Shown in pieces: positions 10,601 through 20,916 of a stretch of DNA of 64,000 bases (position 1 is the stretch's first letter; every line of letters begins with the position of its first letter). The stretch spans positions 29,325 through 93,324 of the forward strand of contig JAAVTG010000986.1 in assembly GCA_011947345.1 (NCBI GenBank), written 5' to 3'. Source of the DNA: Phytophthora quininea. Taxonomy: Eukaryota; Oomycota; Peronosporomycetes; Peronosporales; Peronosporaceae. A program made the position numbers and the translations under genes. The notes below the pieces were generated by a model. It did not search any database, was not told the DNA's origin, and worked only from the letters and a program-made list of their open reading frames with translations.

Positions 10601-11781
10601 TTGTTGGCGAGCTTGGTGACCGGTGCCAGAAGTTGGTGAAGTACTTGGAGGCGGTCCCCGGTGTGACTCCGTGCCCGCCGAAGCAGAACCCCGCGTCGTG
10701 GATGTTGGAGGTGATTGGCGCTGGTGTGAGCAACGACCGCGCAGCTCACCTGGACTTTGTGGACATTTTCGAGCACAGTGAAGAGAAGCGCGTGCTGAAT
10801 GAGATGCTGGCGAAGCCTGGTATCACGAGCCCGTCTCCCGAGTGGCCGGAAGTGACGTTCATGAAGAAGCGCGCGTCGAAGGGATCGACTCAGTTCTACT
10901 TCCTGATGAAGCGCTTCTTTGCTTTGTACTGGCGCACTCCAGCGTTCAACTTGACCCGTTTCGCGATTGTGTTCGGTGTTTCCATCATCTGTGGCTTAGC
11001 TTTCGTGAGCGTGGATTACTCGACGTACAGCGGTCTGGTTGGTGGTGTGGGGTTAATTTTCATGTCGACGCTCTTTATGGCTATGGCTGGATTCATGGGC
11101 ACGCTTCCCGTGTACGCTCTTGACCGTGCTGCATTCTACCGCGAACGAGCCGCTCAAACCTACAATTCGTTGTGGTATTTCGCCGCAACGACGGTGGTGG
11201 AGATCCCTTACGTGTTTGGGCAATGCTTGCTTTTCGTCGTGATTTTCTACCCGATGGTGGGCTTCCAGGGGTTCTCTACGGCGGTGCTGTACTGGATGCA
11301 TATCTCACTGTTTACAATTGGGCAATTGTACTTTGCGCAGTTGCTAATTCACGCGTTCCCGAGTATGGAGGTGGCTGCCGTCATGGGCGCGCTCATCAAC
11401 TCGATCTTCTTGCTGTTCGCCGGCTTCAACCCGCCGTCGTCCTCGATCCCAGCGGGCTACAAGTGGCTGTATACGATTGTGCCGCAGAGATTCTCCATCT
11501 CGATCCTGGCATCGCTGGCCTTCTGTCAGTGCCCGGAAGAGCCGACGTGGAACGAGACGTTGGGCCAGTACGAGAATGTGGGATCGCACCTCGGCTGCCA
11601 GCCGCTGTCGGGGACGCCGGTGACGATTTCGCACACGACGGTCAAGGGCTACATCGAGTCGACGTTCAGCTACAACTACGATGATCGCTGGGCGAACTTC
11701 GGCTACGTGTTCGTCACAATTGCGATCTTCCGCATCCTGTCGATGCTGTCGCTGCGCTACATCAACCACACGAAGAGATAG
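7658..11781 (+). CDS. Full-size PDR-type ABC transporter, copy A-left (one frameshift)
   Basis: An ABCG/PDR efflux pump, expected in the plasma membrane, exporting hydrophobic drugs or toxins at the cost of ATP. Domain order is NBD1-TMD1-NBD2-TMD2. NBD1 has Walker A GQPGSGKS (about residue 109), signature VSGGERKR (242) and Walker B with the Asp-Glu pair LMDEISTGLD (263). TMD1 spans about 410-690. NBD2 has Walker A GSTGAGKTT (799), a degenerate signature (QEQMKRLTIG) and LFLDEPTSGLD (922). TMD2 ends near 1340. Restored length would be about 1374 residues, normal for the family. A single base is missing from the C-run at 8681-8684: the frame reads CPRTVIS instead of the family-like CPPDRDIADYLLDLG. 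All four copies share this gap. The start MSSDRLNLESGK was chosen because it is conserved in all copies after the shared leader. C-terminal differences from the other copies (FVSVDYSTY, YALDRAAF) mark this as the most divergent TMD2. Confidence 0.85.
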
Positions 11782-11823
11782 AGACGATTGCTGTTGTCGA
11801 TGGAAGCGGTTCAATTTTATGCT

Positions 11824-11829
11824 AATAAA
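11824..11829 (+). terminator. Candidate polyadenylation signal after PDR-A
   Basis: AATAAA lies 43 bp after the stop codon of the PDR gene and before the SDA1 fragment. PDR-B left has GAATAAAATAA at 19321-19331, and the right-arm copies carry the same motifs inverted. Motif match only. Confidence 0.35.
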
Positions 11830-11866
11830 TATCGCTGAAAGGCATCGTAAACTTACCACCGCCATA

Positions 11867-12979
11867 ATGTCATTTTACCCGTTGTTGCAGCGGTACCTGC
11901 AGTCTCACCAACAGAATGTGACTGGAATCCTGGCGTACTTGGTGCAGTCTTGCCACGACGAAATTCCGCCCGAGGAGCTGCTGCCAGTTGTCAAGAGCAT
12001 AGCGCACAACTTTATTACCGAGCGGTGCTCGTCGGAGGTGGTTGCTGTGGGTATTAACGCGTTGCGGGAACTTTTCCGTCGCGTCCCGCTTCTGCTGGAG
12101 TGCGAAGGCATGGACGTGCTCGTGAGCGATCTGGTGCAGTACAATCGCGCGCGCGATAAAACCATTGTCATGGCTGCTCGTGGTGTGCTGAACCTCATTC
12201 GTGACGTTCATCCTGTGCTTCTCAAGCGCAAGGATCGTGGCAAATTCCACAACGGAGCTGCAAAGCCGCATCGATTCGGTGAGCTCGTGGCGAGCGAAGG
12301 TGTGGACGGAGCTGAGCTGCTCGCGGAGGCTGAGGCTGCCGGACGTTTCGATGGCGAGGAAAACCAGGATGGTTGGGAAGTGGCTTCGTCCGAGTCGGAA
12401 GATGATGGCTCTGAGGATGAATGGGTGGAACTTTCATCGGACGAGGAAGACCAAGGCCCTGAGAAGGACGAAGAAGGCGGCGGTGAAGAGAATGCTAGCG
12501 CAGAGGAGGACAACGAGGACGCCTCAGCTGTCCAACAGAAGGATCGCTTGGATGCGCGTCGTATTCTGACCCCGCTTGACTTTGAGCGCATCGAAATGCT
12601 GAAGAAAGAGCGTGATGCGGCATTGAAGGACCCCAAATCCCGCAGCAAGCGCAAGGCTGAAGAGGAAGCGGCAAAGATGAGCTCGGATGCAACGAAGATC
12701 AACCCCACGGACCTGGAAGGCTACTCCAAGAAGAAGCGCATGACCCAGGAAGAGCGACTGCGCGTGGTTTTGGAAGGCCGCGAGGACTTTAAGCACAAGC
12801 GCTCGGGTGGCGGCACAACCAACACGGAAAAGAAGCGACTAAAACACTTCATGATGATTAAGAAGAGCAAGTCCGTGCAGTCAAAGGTGCTGAAGTCGGC
12901 GCGCCAGGTGCAACGGCAGAAGAACAAGGTTGTGAAGAAGATCCTCAAGCACGATGCCAAGAAACGCCGCAAGATTTAG
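11867..12979 (+). CDS. SDA1: SDA1 homologue, C-terminal portion, left arm
   Basis: 370 codons matching the C-terminal half of SDA1, a conserved nucleolar protein needed for 60S ribosomal subunit maturation and export. Residues 1-125 (FYPLLQRYLQSHQQNVT, then VGINALRELFRRVPLL and a KDRGKFH stretch) match the helical SDA1 core. Residues about 155-220 are the family's acidic linker (DGWEVASSES...EWVELSSDEE). The C-terminus has a basic tail with KRLKHFMMIKKSKSVQSK. The family is normally about 700 residues, so the N-terminal half is missing: the match starts abruptly 85 bp after the PDR stop. The frame is open upstream to 11681, and an in-frame ATG at 11819 could add 16 residues unrelated to SDA1. 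I expect a full-length functional SDA1 elsewhere and treat this as a truncated duplicate, though the frame is intact. Confidence 0.8.
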   Translation: MSFYPLLQRYLQSHQQNVTGILAYLVQSCHDEIPPEELLPVVKSIAHNFITERCSSEVVAVGINALRELFRRVPLLLECEGMDVLVSDLVQYNRARDKTIVMAARGVLNLIRDVHPVLLKRKDRGKFHNGAAKPHRFGELVASEGVDGAELLAEAEAAGRFDGEENQDGWEVASSESEDDGSEDEWVELSSDEEDQGPEKDEEGGGEENASAEEDNEDASAVQQKDRLDARRILTPLDFERIEMLKKERDAALKDPKSRSKRKAEEEAAKMSSDATKINPTDLEGYSKKKRMTQEERLRVVLEGREDFKHKRSGGGTTNTEKKRLKHFMMIKKSKSVQSKVLKSARQVQRQKNKVVKKILKHDAKKRRKI

Positions 12980-14990
12980 AGATGAGGGGTGTTGCCGTAA
13001 TGGAAACTATTTGCCATGTTTTCGTAATGAACTATTACGAATTGCCGCACCACGCGGCTCCTCACGAAATCGTTCGTGATGGCACATGCATCGAATAATG
13101 ACTACACGGTAAGCATAAGCATAGTGGTGTTGTGTTTGTTTCACCTTGGTGCGAATCGCTGAGTTTGACGTGACGTTCTTCTTCTGCCTGTACTGGTGCA
13201 GCATTTCTACTGTACCAACAGAGAACTGGGACTCCAACAATGGTTTACTGGAACTGAACGTCGTCTCCTGGCCCTATTATCGGCAGGGCCCTCTTTCCAC
13301 TTCAACACTCCTGCTCGCTAGTTCATTACTATGGATAGTAGCTGGAAAAAAAAACTCGACAGAGCTGTTCTAGAGCAAAAGACGTCTGGCTTAGTGAACA
13401 CACTTATTCGAGCCTGCTGGTCAACCACAGCGTGTCGAGGCCGCCCCGTGATCTGCGCCAATTTGAACGCATGCCGCCGAATGATTCATGCACTCCCAGC
13501 CATTCGTTTCGCCACGACGTAGTGACTTGAGCCCGCCCGTGCCCGTCAACACCGCGCCAAGGTCTGGAAGCAGCGCCATCATCATCTTGTTCCGTCGAAA
13601 ATCCCTGCTGGGGGCATTGCCCGGCTCGGTTCAATCGTCAAGGCCTTCATGTCGACACATCGAGTCTCTGGACGCGCGTTGTGGACGCTTGCACCGCCTA
13701 ATTTCGCTAGCCGAGGGTCAGCTGGATAAAACGTGATGCGGATGTCGCCTCGACTCGGCGGCAGACGACCCCTGCGCGTGGCATCGCAACTCGCCTCCCG
13801 CGGACGGGCGGAAACTGTGCCACGTTAAATGGTGACTGTAATAGACTGTATGTCGATCCAAGCAGGTCCTGGAGGCCGCTGCTGCGTAGGCGGTCTATCG
13901 GCATTGTAGTTTGACACTCGCTTTCATACGGGTTTCGTCAATATTGGGCCTAGCATCATCAATTTGACTGGTCGCCAATGGACCGTCTCTCCTCGCACCG
14001 CGTCAACACTAACCCCGCGTTTACGCGCCCCGACGGTCTCCGATACGTGCGGTGCTTTGAGCTGCTTTCACGTGGCCAGGAAGGTGTCGACGACGAGCTG
14101 CGGGCCGAAGTCTGCGCCGTGTTTGAAATCTGAAAGTGCTTGTGGCGGTCGAAAGGAAGGTGGCCATGCAGGTGTAGTAGGATGGCGTACTATCGGAGAA
14201 CCGATCCCGCTGAGAGCCCAGGGAAGCAAGGGATGAGCTCTGCCTGCAGCAGTGAGCTTCCTCGAAACTCTCTTTCTCACTTTTGTATAATGTACAACAT
14301 GACGCGTCGCCAGATCAGATCTCTCTGATCAGTCAGGTAAAACACCGGCATGCACGTTCGGTGCGGGCGAACAGCGACAACAACCTGCCCCGTGCAACCT
14401 GCCGTGTACTCCTGCTCGTAAAAGGTGACGACCATCCTTTCTGTGTGTCCCGCTGTGAGAAAGAGTGCCCTTCGTTAAATGTCGCTCGAGGCAAACCAAC
14501 AGCGTCCACAACGTTGATGCGGGGCAGTCGATTAGTCGGGATGGTGCGAGCAATCGGCGGCCGGCTTGCTCGCACGCGCAATCGCCTCCATCCGATTGCT
14601 CGGCCTGCAATGACTGACGAATGTATGGCCCGCTTCAACAAAAAGACAAGCAGACCGGACCGTGTCGCGTTGTCCTGTCTCACCCCGCCAGTCACTGGCG
14701 GCCCGGGCTTCACAACCGGACACACACGCACGGGTGATGATGCGTGGGGCGACGGCGAGTGGGAGAGGAGACTGCTAGCGTTGGGCAAGCTAACTGCACG
14801 CCGGCAGCGGTGAAGAAGACAGAATCGTGCAAATGGCACTCGACGGCTCGTGTAATGGATATGTCTGCTCACGCCGCGGCACAGCTACCAAAAGATGTGT
14901 ATCGGTATCTTCCGATCACCTACCCCTGACTGTTGACGCGCGCAATCGATGCGACGAGATTGCTCGCACGGGGACCCCGCGTGTATCGCC
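12980..14990. other. Intergenic region between SDA1 fragment and PDR-B (left arm)
   Basis: About 2 kb with no frame I can recognise as a protein. It contains an A9 run (about 13347), and an inverted repeat GTGCGAGCAA/TTGCTCGCAC (14544-14553 and 14566-14575) about 570 bp upstream of the PDR-B ATG, with a related CAATCGCC...GATTGCTCGG next to it. It presumably contains the PDR-B promoter. The same region is inverted at 25197-27205. Confidence 0.5.
14544..14575. promoter_or_regulatory. Perfect 10-bp inverted repeat in the PDR-B upstream region
   Basis: GTGCGAGCAA, a 12-bp loop, then TTGCTCGCAC. It is conserved in the other arm at 25611-25642. It could be a binding site for a dimeric regulator or a hairpin; function is unknown. 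Confidence 0.35.
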
Positions 14991-15139
14991 GGCCGACCTC
15001 GCGCCTTCCGACACAGCAGTCCATTCTGGAATTTGCTTGCTCAAGAGCAAGTGCGTCCACACACCCACACACCTACTCGTCGAACAGACTCACAGCAGCA
15101 ACTTCCGAGTGCTTGCGTCGAGGGGGATCAATCAACACA

Positions 15140-18100
15140 ATGTCGTCCGACCGCCTGAACCTGGAGTCGGGCAAGACCATGCTGGCGCAGGGCCCCGAGG
15201 CGCTGAACCGGTACCTCGCGTCCAGCTTCGAGCCGGCCATCGGCAGCGAGCTGCCGCAGCTGGAAGTGCGATACAAGAACCTGTCGGTCACGGCCGACAT
15301 CACTATCACCGAGGACGTGACGGCCAAGTCGGAGCTACCGACGCTGTACAACACGGTCGCGAAGGCACTGGCGCGGATGTCGCCGAAGCGGCGCGTGGTG
15401 CGCAAGGAGATCGTCAAGAACGCGAGCGGCGTGTTCAAGCCGGGCACGACGACGCTGGTGCTGGGCCAGCCCGGGTCCGGCAAGTCGGCGCTGATGAAGA
15501 TGCTGGCGGGACAGTTCCCGGTGGAAAGCAACATCACGGTCGAGGGCGAGGTCACATACAACGGCGTCCCGCAAAGGACATCGCGAGTCGGATCCCGCAG
15601 TTCGTGGAGTACGTCCCGCAGTCGGACAAGCATTTCGCGACGCTGACGACCCGCGAGACGTTGGAGTACGCGCACAAGTTTGTGGGCGGCGGTCTCGCGG
15701 AGAAGGGCTCGGAGACATTCTCGAAGGGCTCCGTCGAGGAGAACCTCGCTGCGCTGGAGGCGGCCAAGGCGTACTACAAGAACTACCCGGACATCGTGAT
15801 CGGTCAGCTGGGTCTGCAGAACTGTGAGAACACGATCATCGGTAACGCGATGGTGCGCGGCGTGTCTGGCGGCGAGCGCAAGCGCGTGACGACCGGTGAG
15901 ATGGAGTTCGGCATGAAGTACGTGAGTCTCATGGACGAGATCAGCACGGGTCTCGACAGCGCGGCGACGTACGATATCATGTGCACGCAGCGCAGCATCG
16001 CCAAGACGTTGCACAAGGCGGTGGCGATCTCTCTGCTGCAGCCTGCCCCGGAGGTGTTCGCGCTGTTCGACTACATCCTGATCATGAACGAGGGCGAGGT
16101 GATGTACCATGGCCCGCGCGAGGCTGTGGTGCCGTACTTCGAGAGCCTGGGCTTCAAGTGTCCCCGGACCGTGATATCGCCGACTACCTGCTGGATCTGG
16201 GAACTCGGATGCAGCACCAATACGAGGTGGCACTTCCTGTCGGCGTCACGAAGCACCCTCGAGCCGCGAGCGAGTTCGCCGAGGCGTTCGTGCAGTCTCG
16301 CGTGTACGCCGACTTGGTCGGTATGATCGAGCGCCGATGGATCCTGAGCTACAGAAGCACGTGGACGAGTACATGGACCCGGTCCCCGAGTTCCGTCAGT
16401 CTTACCTGTCGAACATCAAGGCGCTGAGTGTGCGCCACATGTCCATTCTGTGGCGCAACAAGGCGTACGTGGCAAGTCGTGTTGTGATGACATGCTTTAT
16501 GGGTCTGATCTACGGCAGCACATTCTACCAGGTCGACCCGACGGACGTGCAGGTGATGCTTGGTGTGATTTTCCAGGCAGTCTTGTTCATGTCCTTGAGT
16601 CAAGCTTCGCAGATCCCCGTGTTCATGGAGGCCCGTGAGATCTTCTACAAGCAGCGCGGAGCGAACTTCTACCAGACGGCGTCGTACGTGGTCGCCTACT
16701 CGATTGCGCTGATCCCGCCATCGCTGTTCGAGATCATCATCTTCGGGTCGCTTGTGTACTGGATGTGCGGCTTCGTCGCGAACGTGGGCGCGTACATTAT
16801 CTACCTGTGCCTGCTGACGCTGACGAACCTGGTGCTATCGACTTGGTTCTTCGCGCTGACGGCGTTGTGCCCGAATCTGGACATTGCGAAGCCGATGTCA
16901 ACGTTCTCGATCGTGTTCATCATCATCTTTGCGGGCTTCGTGCAGCCGAAGAGCGAGATCCCCGACTACCTTGTGTGGATTTACTGGATCAACCCGATCG
17001 GCTGGTGCATGCGAGCGCTGTCCGTGAACGAATACCGGTCGTCCAAGTACGACGTGTGCGAGTTCGGTGGAGTGAACTACTGTTCGGAGTTCAAGATGAC
17101 CATGGGCGAGTACTACCTGTCCCAGTTTGGTGTGCCGTCCAGCAAGACTTGGCTGTGGACCGGTGCGATCTTCATGTTCCTCTTCTACGTGTTCTTGTTG
17201 GCGTTCAGCACGTACCTCCTGGAGTACAGGCGGTACCTGGCACCGACGAACATCCAGTTGCTGCCAAAGGAAATCGAAGATGAAGAAGCGCACGAGGGGT
17301 ATGCGCTTGCCAAGACGCCGAAGGCGCGTCATGCCGATGACCACCGCTCGAGTATTGGTACGTCCCACGACGAGGTAATGGTGGAAGTTCCTCGACGCGA
17401 GAAGAATTTCACCCCGGTGACGATCGCGTTCACGGATCTGTGGTACTCGGTGCCGAACCCGGTGAACACGAAGGAGACGCTCGACTTGCTGAAGGGCATC
17501 AACGGGTACGCGACGCCCGGCACGCTGACGGCTCTGATGGGGTCCACTGGTGCGGGTAAGACGACGTTGATGGACGTGATTGCCGGCCGTAAGACGGAGG
17601 GCACGATCAAGGGCAAGATCTACCTGAACGGCCACGAGGCGAACGACCTGGCCATCCGCCGTGCAACGGGATACTGCGAGCAGATGGATATCCACTCGGA
17701 GGCCTCCACGATGCGCGAGGCTCTGATGTTTAGCGCGTTCCTGCGCCAGGACAGCAGCGTCCCGGACAGCAAGAAGTACGACACGGTGGAGGAATGCCTC
17801 GACCTGCTGGACATGCACGACATTGCGGACCAGATCGTCCGCGGCAGCTCGCAGGAGCAGATGAAGCGTCTGACGATCGGCGTGGAGCTGGCGGCGCAGC
17901 CGAGCATCCTGTTCCTGGATGAACCGACGAGCGGACTGGATGCCCACTCGGCCAAGTTGATCATGGATGGTGTCCGCAAGGTAGCGGACAGCGGGCGTAC
18001 GATCGTGTGCACGATCCACCAGCCGTCGTCGGATGTGTTTTTCCTCTTCGACCACTTGATCTTGTTGAAGCGCGGCGGCCAGTCGGTGTTTGTTGGCGAG

Positions 18101-19269
18101 CTTGGTGACCGGTGCCAGAAGTTGGTGAAGTACTTGGGGCGGTCCCCGGTGTGACTCCGTGCCCGCCGAAGCAGAACCCCGCGTCGTGGATGTTGGAGGT
18201 GATTGGCGCTGGTGTGAGCAACGACCGCGCAGCTCACCTGGACTTTGTGGACATTTTCGAGCACAGTGAAGAGAAGCGCGTGCTGAATGAGATGCTGGCG
18301 AAGCCTGGTATCACGAGCCCGTCTCCCGAGTGGCCGGAAGTGACGTTCATGAAGAAGCGTGCGTCGAAGGGATCGACTCAGTTCTACTTCCTGATGAAGC
18401 GCTTCTTTGCTTTGTACTGGCGCACTCCAGCGTTCAACCTGACCCGTTTCGCGATCGTCTTTGGCGTGGCTATCATCTGTGGTTTGTCTTTCCTGAGCGT
18501 GGACTACACGACGTACAGCGGTCTGGTTGGTGGCGTGGGCTTGGTCTTCATGTCGACGCTCTTTATAGCTATGGCTGGATTCATGGGCACGCTTCCCGTG
18601 TACGCCCAGGACCGCGCTGCGTTCTACCGTGAGCGTGCTGCGCAGACGTACAACTCGCTATGGTACTTTGTCGCGACGACGGTGGTAGAGATCCCGTACG
18701 TGTTTGGACAGAGTTTGCTGTTCATCGTGATTTTCTACCCGATGGTGGGCTTCCAGGGGTTCTCCACGGCGGTGCTGTACTGGGTCCACATTTCGCTCTT
18801 TGTGCTGGGCCAGATGTACTTTGCGCAGTTGCTGATTCACGCGTTCCCGAGTATGGAGGTGGCTGCCGTCATGGGCGCGCTCATCAACTCGATCTTCTTG
18901 CTGTTCGCCGGCTTCAACCCGCCGTCGTCCTCGATCCCAGCGGGCTACAAGTGGCTGTATACGATTGTGCCGCAGAGATTCTCCATCTCGATCCTGGCAT
19001 CGCTGGCCTTCTGTCAGTGCCCGGAAGAGCCGACGTGGAACGAGACGTTGGGCCAGTACGAGAATGTGGGATCGCACCTCGGCTGCCAGCCGCTGTCGGG
19101 GACGCCGGTGACGATTTCGCACACGACGGTCAAGGGCTACATCGAGTCGACGTTCAGCTACAACTACGATGACCGCTGGGCGAACTTCGGCTACGTGTTT
19201 GTGGCCATTGCGATCTTCCGCATCCTGTCGATGCTGTCGCTGCGCTACATCAACCACACGAAGAGATAA
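15140..19269 (+). pseudogene. PDR-type ABC transporter, copy B-left (four frameshifts)
   Basis: Same architecture as copy A, with the same leader and nearly identical NBD1 and NBD2, but distinct TMD1 and linker sequence (SYLSNIKALSVRHMS, QPKSEIPDY, KARHADDHRSSIGTSH; three extra codons in the linker). Four single-base losses break the frame: GCAAAGG at 15573-15575 (copy A GCAGAAGG, copy A-right GCAAAAGG), the shared C-run loss at 16162-16165, ATCGAGCGCC at about 16329 (others ATCGAGGCGCC), and TTGGGGCGG at 18136-18139 (A copies TTGGAGGCGG). The longest intact frame (16337-18154) covers TMD1 and NBD2. Restored length would be about 1377 residues. All the losses could be real mutations or homopolymer sequencing errors. 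The third loss is unique to this copy; the first, second and fourth are shared with copy B-right. Confidence 0.8.
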
Positions 19270-19636
19270 ATATTTGGGCCGCATAGGTAGCACTACAACA
19301 TTGTTTGACTACAGCGATTAGAATAAAATAACTTCATCTTCACGAAAGAGTTTGTGTTCAAAGGTTTGACGACGGGCTTTTCCGAAAGCCGCTTTTGCTT
19401 TGCGCTGCTACTGTACGTATACTAATTTGAAAGGACTTGGTGCTAAGTAGTATTGCCAATTTCGCGTTAGTCTTGCACATCGTGGGCTGAGATTGAGCTT
19501 GTTAATCGGCGAGGTATTTCCTGAAACTGTAGACGAACAATCTGAACCGCGGGAACTCTACGGACAAACAGAAGACCAAGACAGATAGGATAAGGAACTG
19601 GCAAAAGGCGATCGCTCTTGCTTACCAAAGGAATGG

Positions 19637-20549
19637 GGTCGCCGCTTGACTACTATCCGAGGAAAATTTTATTGCCGGCAAACGCTTTTTGTCTTTGTTG
19701 TTGACGGCGGGGTCTTTTACACTATTCTTGTTCGTTGGCGCAGCTGTCGATGCTGTCTCCGTATTTGCTGCTGTCTCTAATTGCTTGGTGTCTGGCTTGG
19801 ATACGCAGTGAGAGACTGTCAAGCCTGCCGCAGTGCGGATGCTGATAAGCAAGTTGCCGACGGTGTAGCAGCAGAAAACTAAGTGCGACGTCATTTGAAA
19901 GCTTTGCACAACGGCGGGGATGAAACAACGCTTTTTTTTTTTTTTTTCGACAGCCAACAGACAAAACTAACTTTCACTAAACTTTCACTCTCACGAGTTA
20001 GACCCCCTCTGCGCACGTCAAGACTTGGCTCCTAGTGAAGGTGGGACTTGGTGCTGGTGCAGCTACCTACGGCGACTTCTTGTTCGTCGGAATTGCTACT
20101 GCCGCATAACACTCGTCCCCAATCAGTCTGCTACGGCATTACTGTTCTTCTCGTTTACTCCAGTAGCGGCGATGATGGGGAGCTCATGGGTACTCTGGTA
20201 TCGCGTATCGCTCGCGTGCTTGGTGCTGCAGCTTGCCGGTACTATCGTTGCTGTTTGCTGGCACCGGTGGTGGTACTGACGTCTCCGCCAGAATTACCAC
20301 CCGGTGGTTGCAAGGTACCAAACGCCCCCTAAAGATGCCGTTGGTGCTTTCTTGCTGTTGTTGGTCGCGGTGATGATGGTGTGCCTTGGCGCGCTGATGG
20401 AGACGCCGCCGCCGTGTTGCCGGACACTTCTTGCTAGCTTCGCATGCTAGTGCTGAAGATTGGTCATGGCGTGGTGGCGCAATGGCACGCTGGTGTCGGC
20501 GACGCCGTCCGACGCCGGGCGTATCAAATCTCTTCGACACCACTGCGAG
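19637..20549. other. Palindrome spacer, unique sequence
   Basis: 913 bp with no counterpart in the arms. It holds a T17 run at about 19930-19946, a minus-strand frame of 111 codons (19957-19622; Ser/Ala/Thr/Lys-rich after a hydrophobic start), and plus-strand short frames. One plus frame (about 20021-20110) reads KVGLGAGAATYGDFLFVGIATAA before a stop. It looks like a membrane-protein C-terminus but I cannot assign it. No confident gene. Confidence 0.5.
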
Positions 20550-20916
20550 CCATTCCTTTGGTAAGCAAGAGCGATCGCCTTTTGCCAATTCCTTATCCTA
20601 TCTGTCTTGGTCTTCTGTTTGTCCGTGGAGTTCCCGCGGTTCAGATTGTTCGTCTACAGTTTCAGGAAATACCTCGCCGATTAACAAGCTCAATCTCAGC
20701 CCACGATGTGCAAGACTAACGCGAAATTGGCAATACTACTTTGCACCAAGTCCTTTCAAATTAGTATACGTACAGTAGCAGCGCAAAGCAAAAGCGGCTT
20801 TCGGAAAAGCCCGTCGTCAAACCTTTGAACACAAACTCTTTCGTGAAGATGAAGTTATTTTATTCTAATCGCTGTAGTGAAACAATGTTGTAGTGCTACC
20901 TATGCGGCCCAAATAT

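Larger units (their letters stand above)
5804..19636 (+). repeat. Left arm of a large palindrome
   Basis: The reverse complement of 20550-33859. The inner edge is the shared 16-mer CTTACCAAAGGAATGG (19621-19636), which reappears inverted at 20550-20565; beyond it the sequences differ. The outer edge is ATGATTTGAAAATGG, matching inverted at 33845-33859. The arm is 13.83 kb including hAT copy C plus its target duplication (1444 bp). Without it, it is about 12.39 kb, matching the right arm without its solo LTR. It contains PDR-A, an SDA1 fragment and PDR-B in the order given by the entries below. Scattered substitutions and short indels show the arms are not identical. Confidence 0.93.

Noticed and set aside
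14827..15140. Upstream extension of PDR-B from an ATG at 14827 or 14933
   Set aside because: The extension is not shared with copy A, and the conserved leader plus MSSDRLNLESGK starts at 15140 in all copies.
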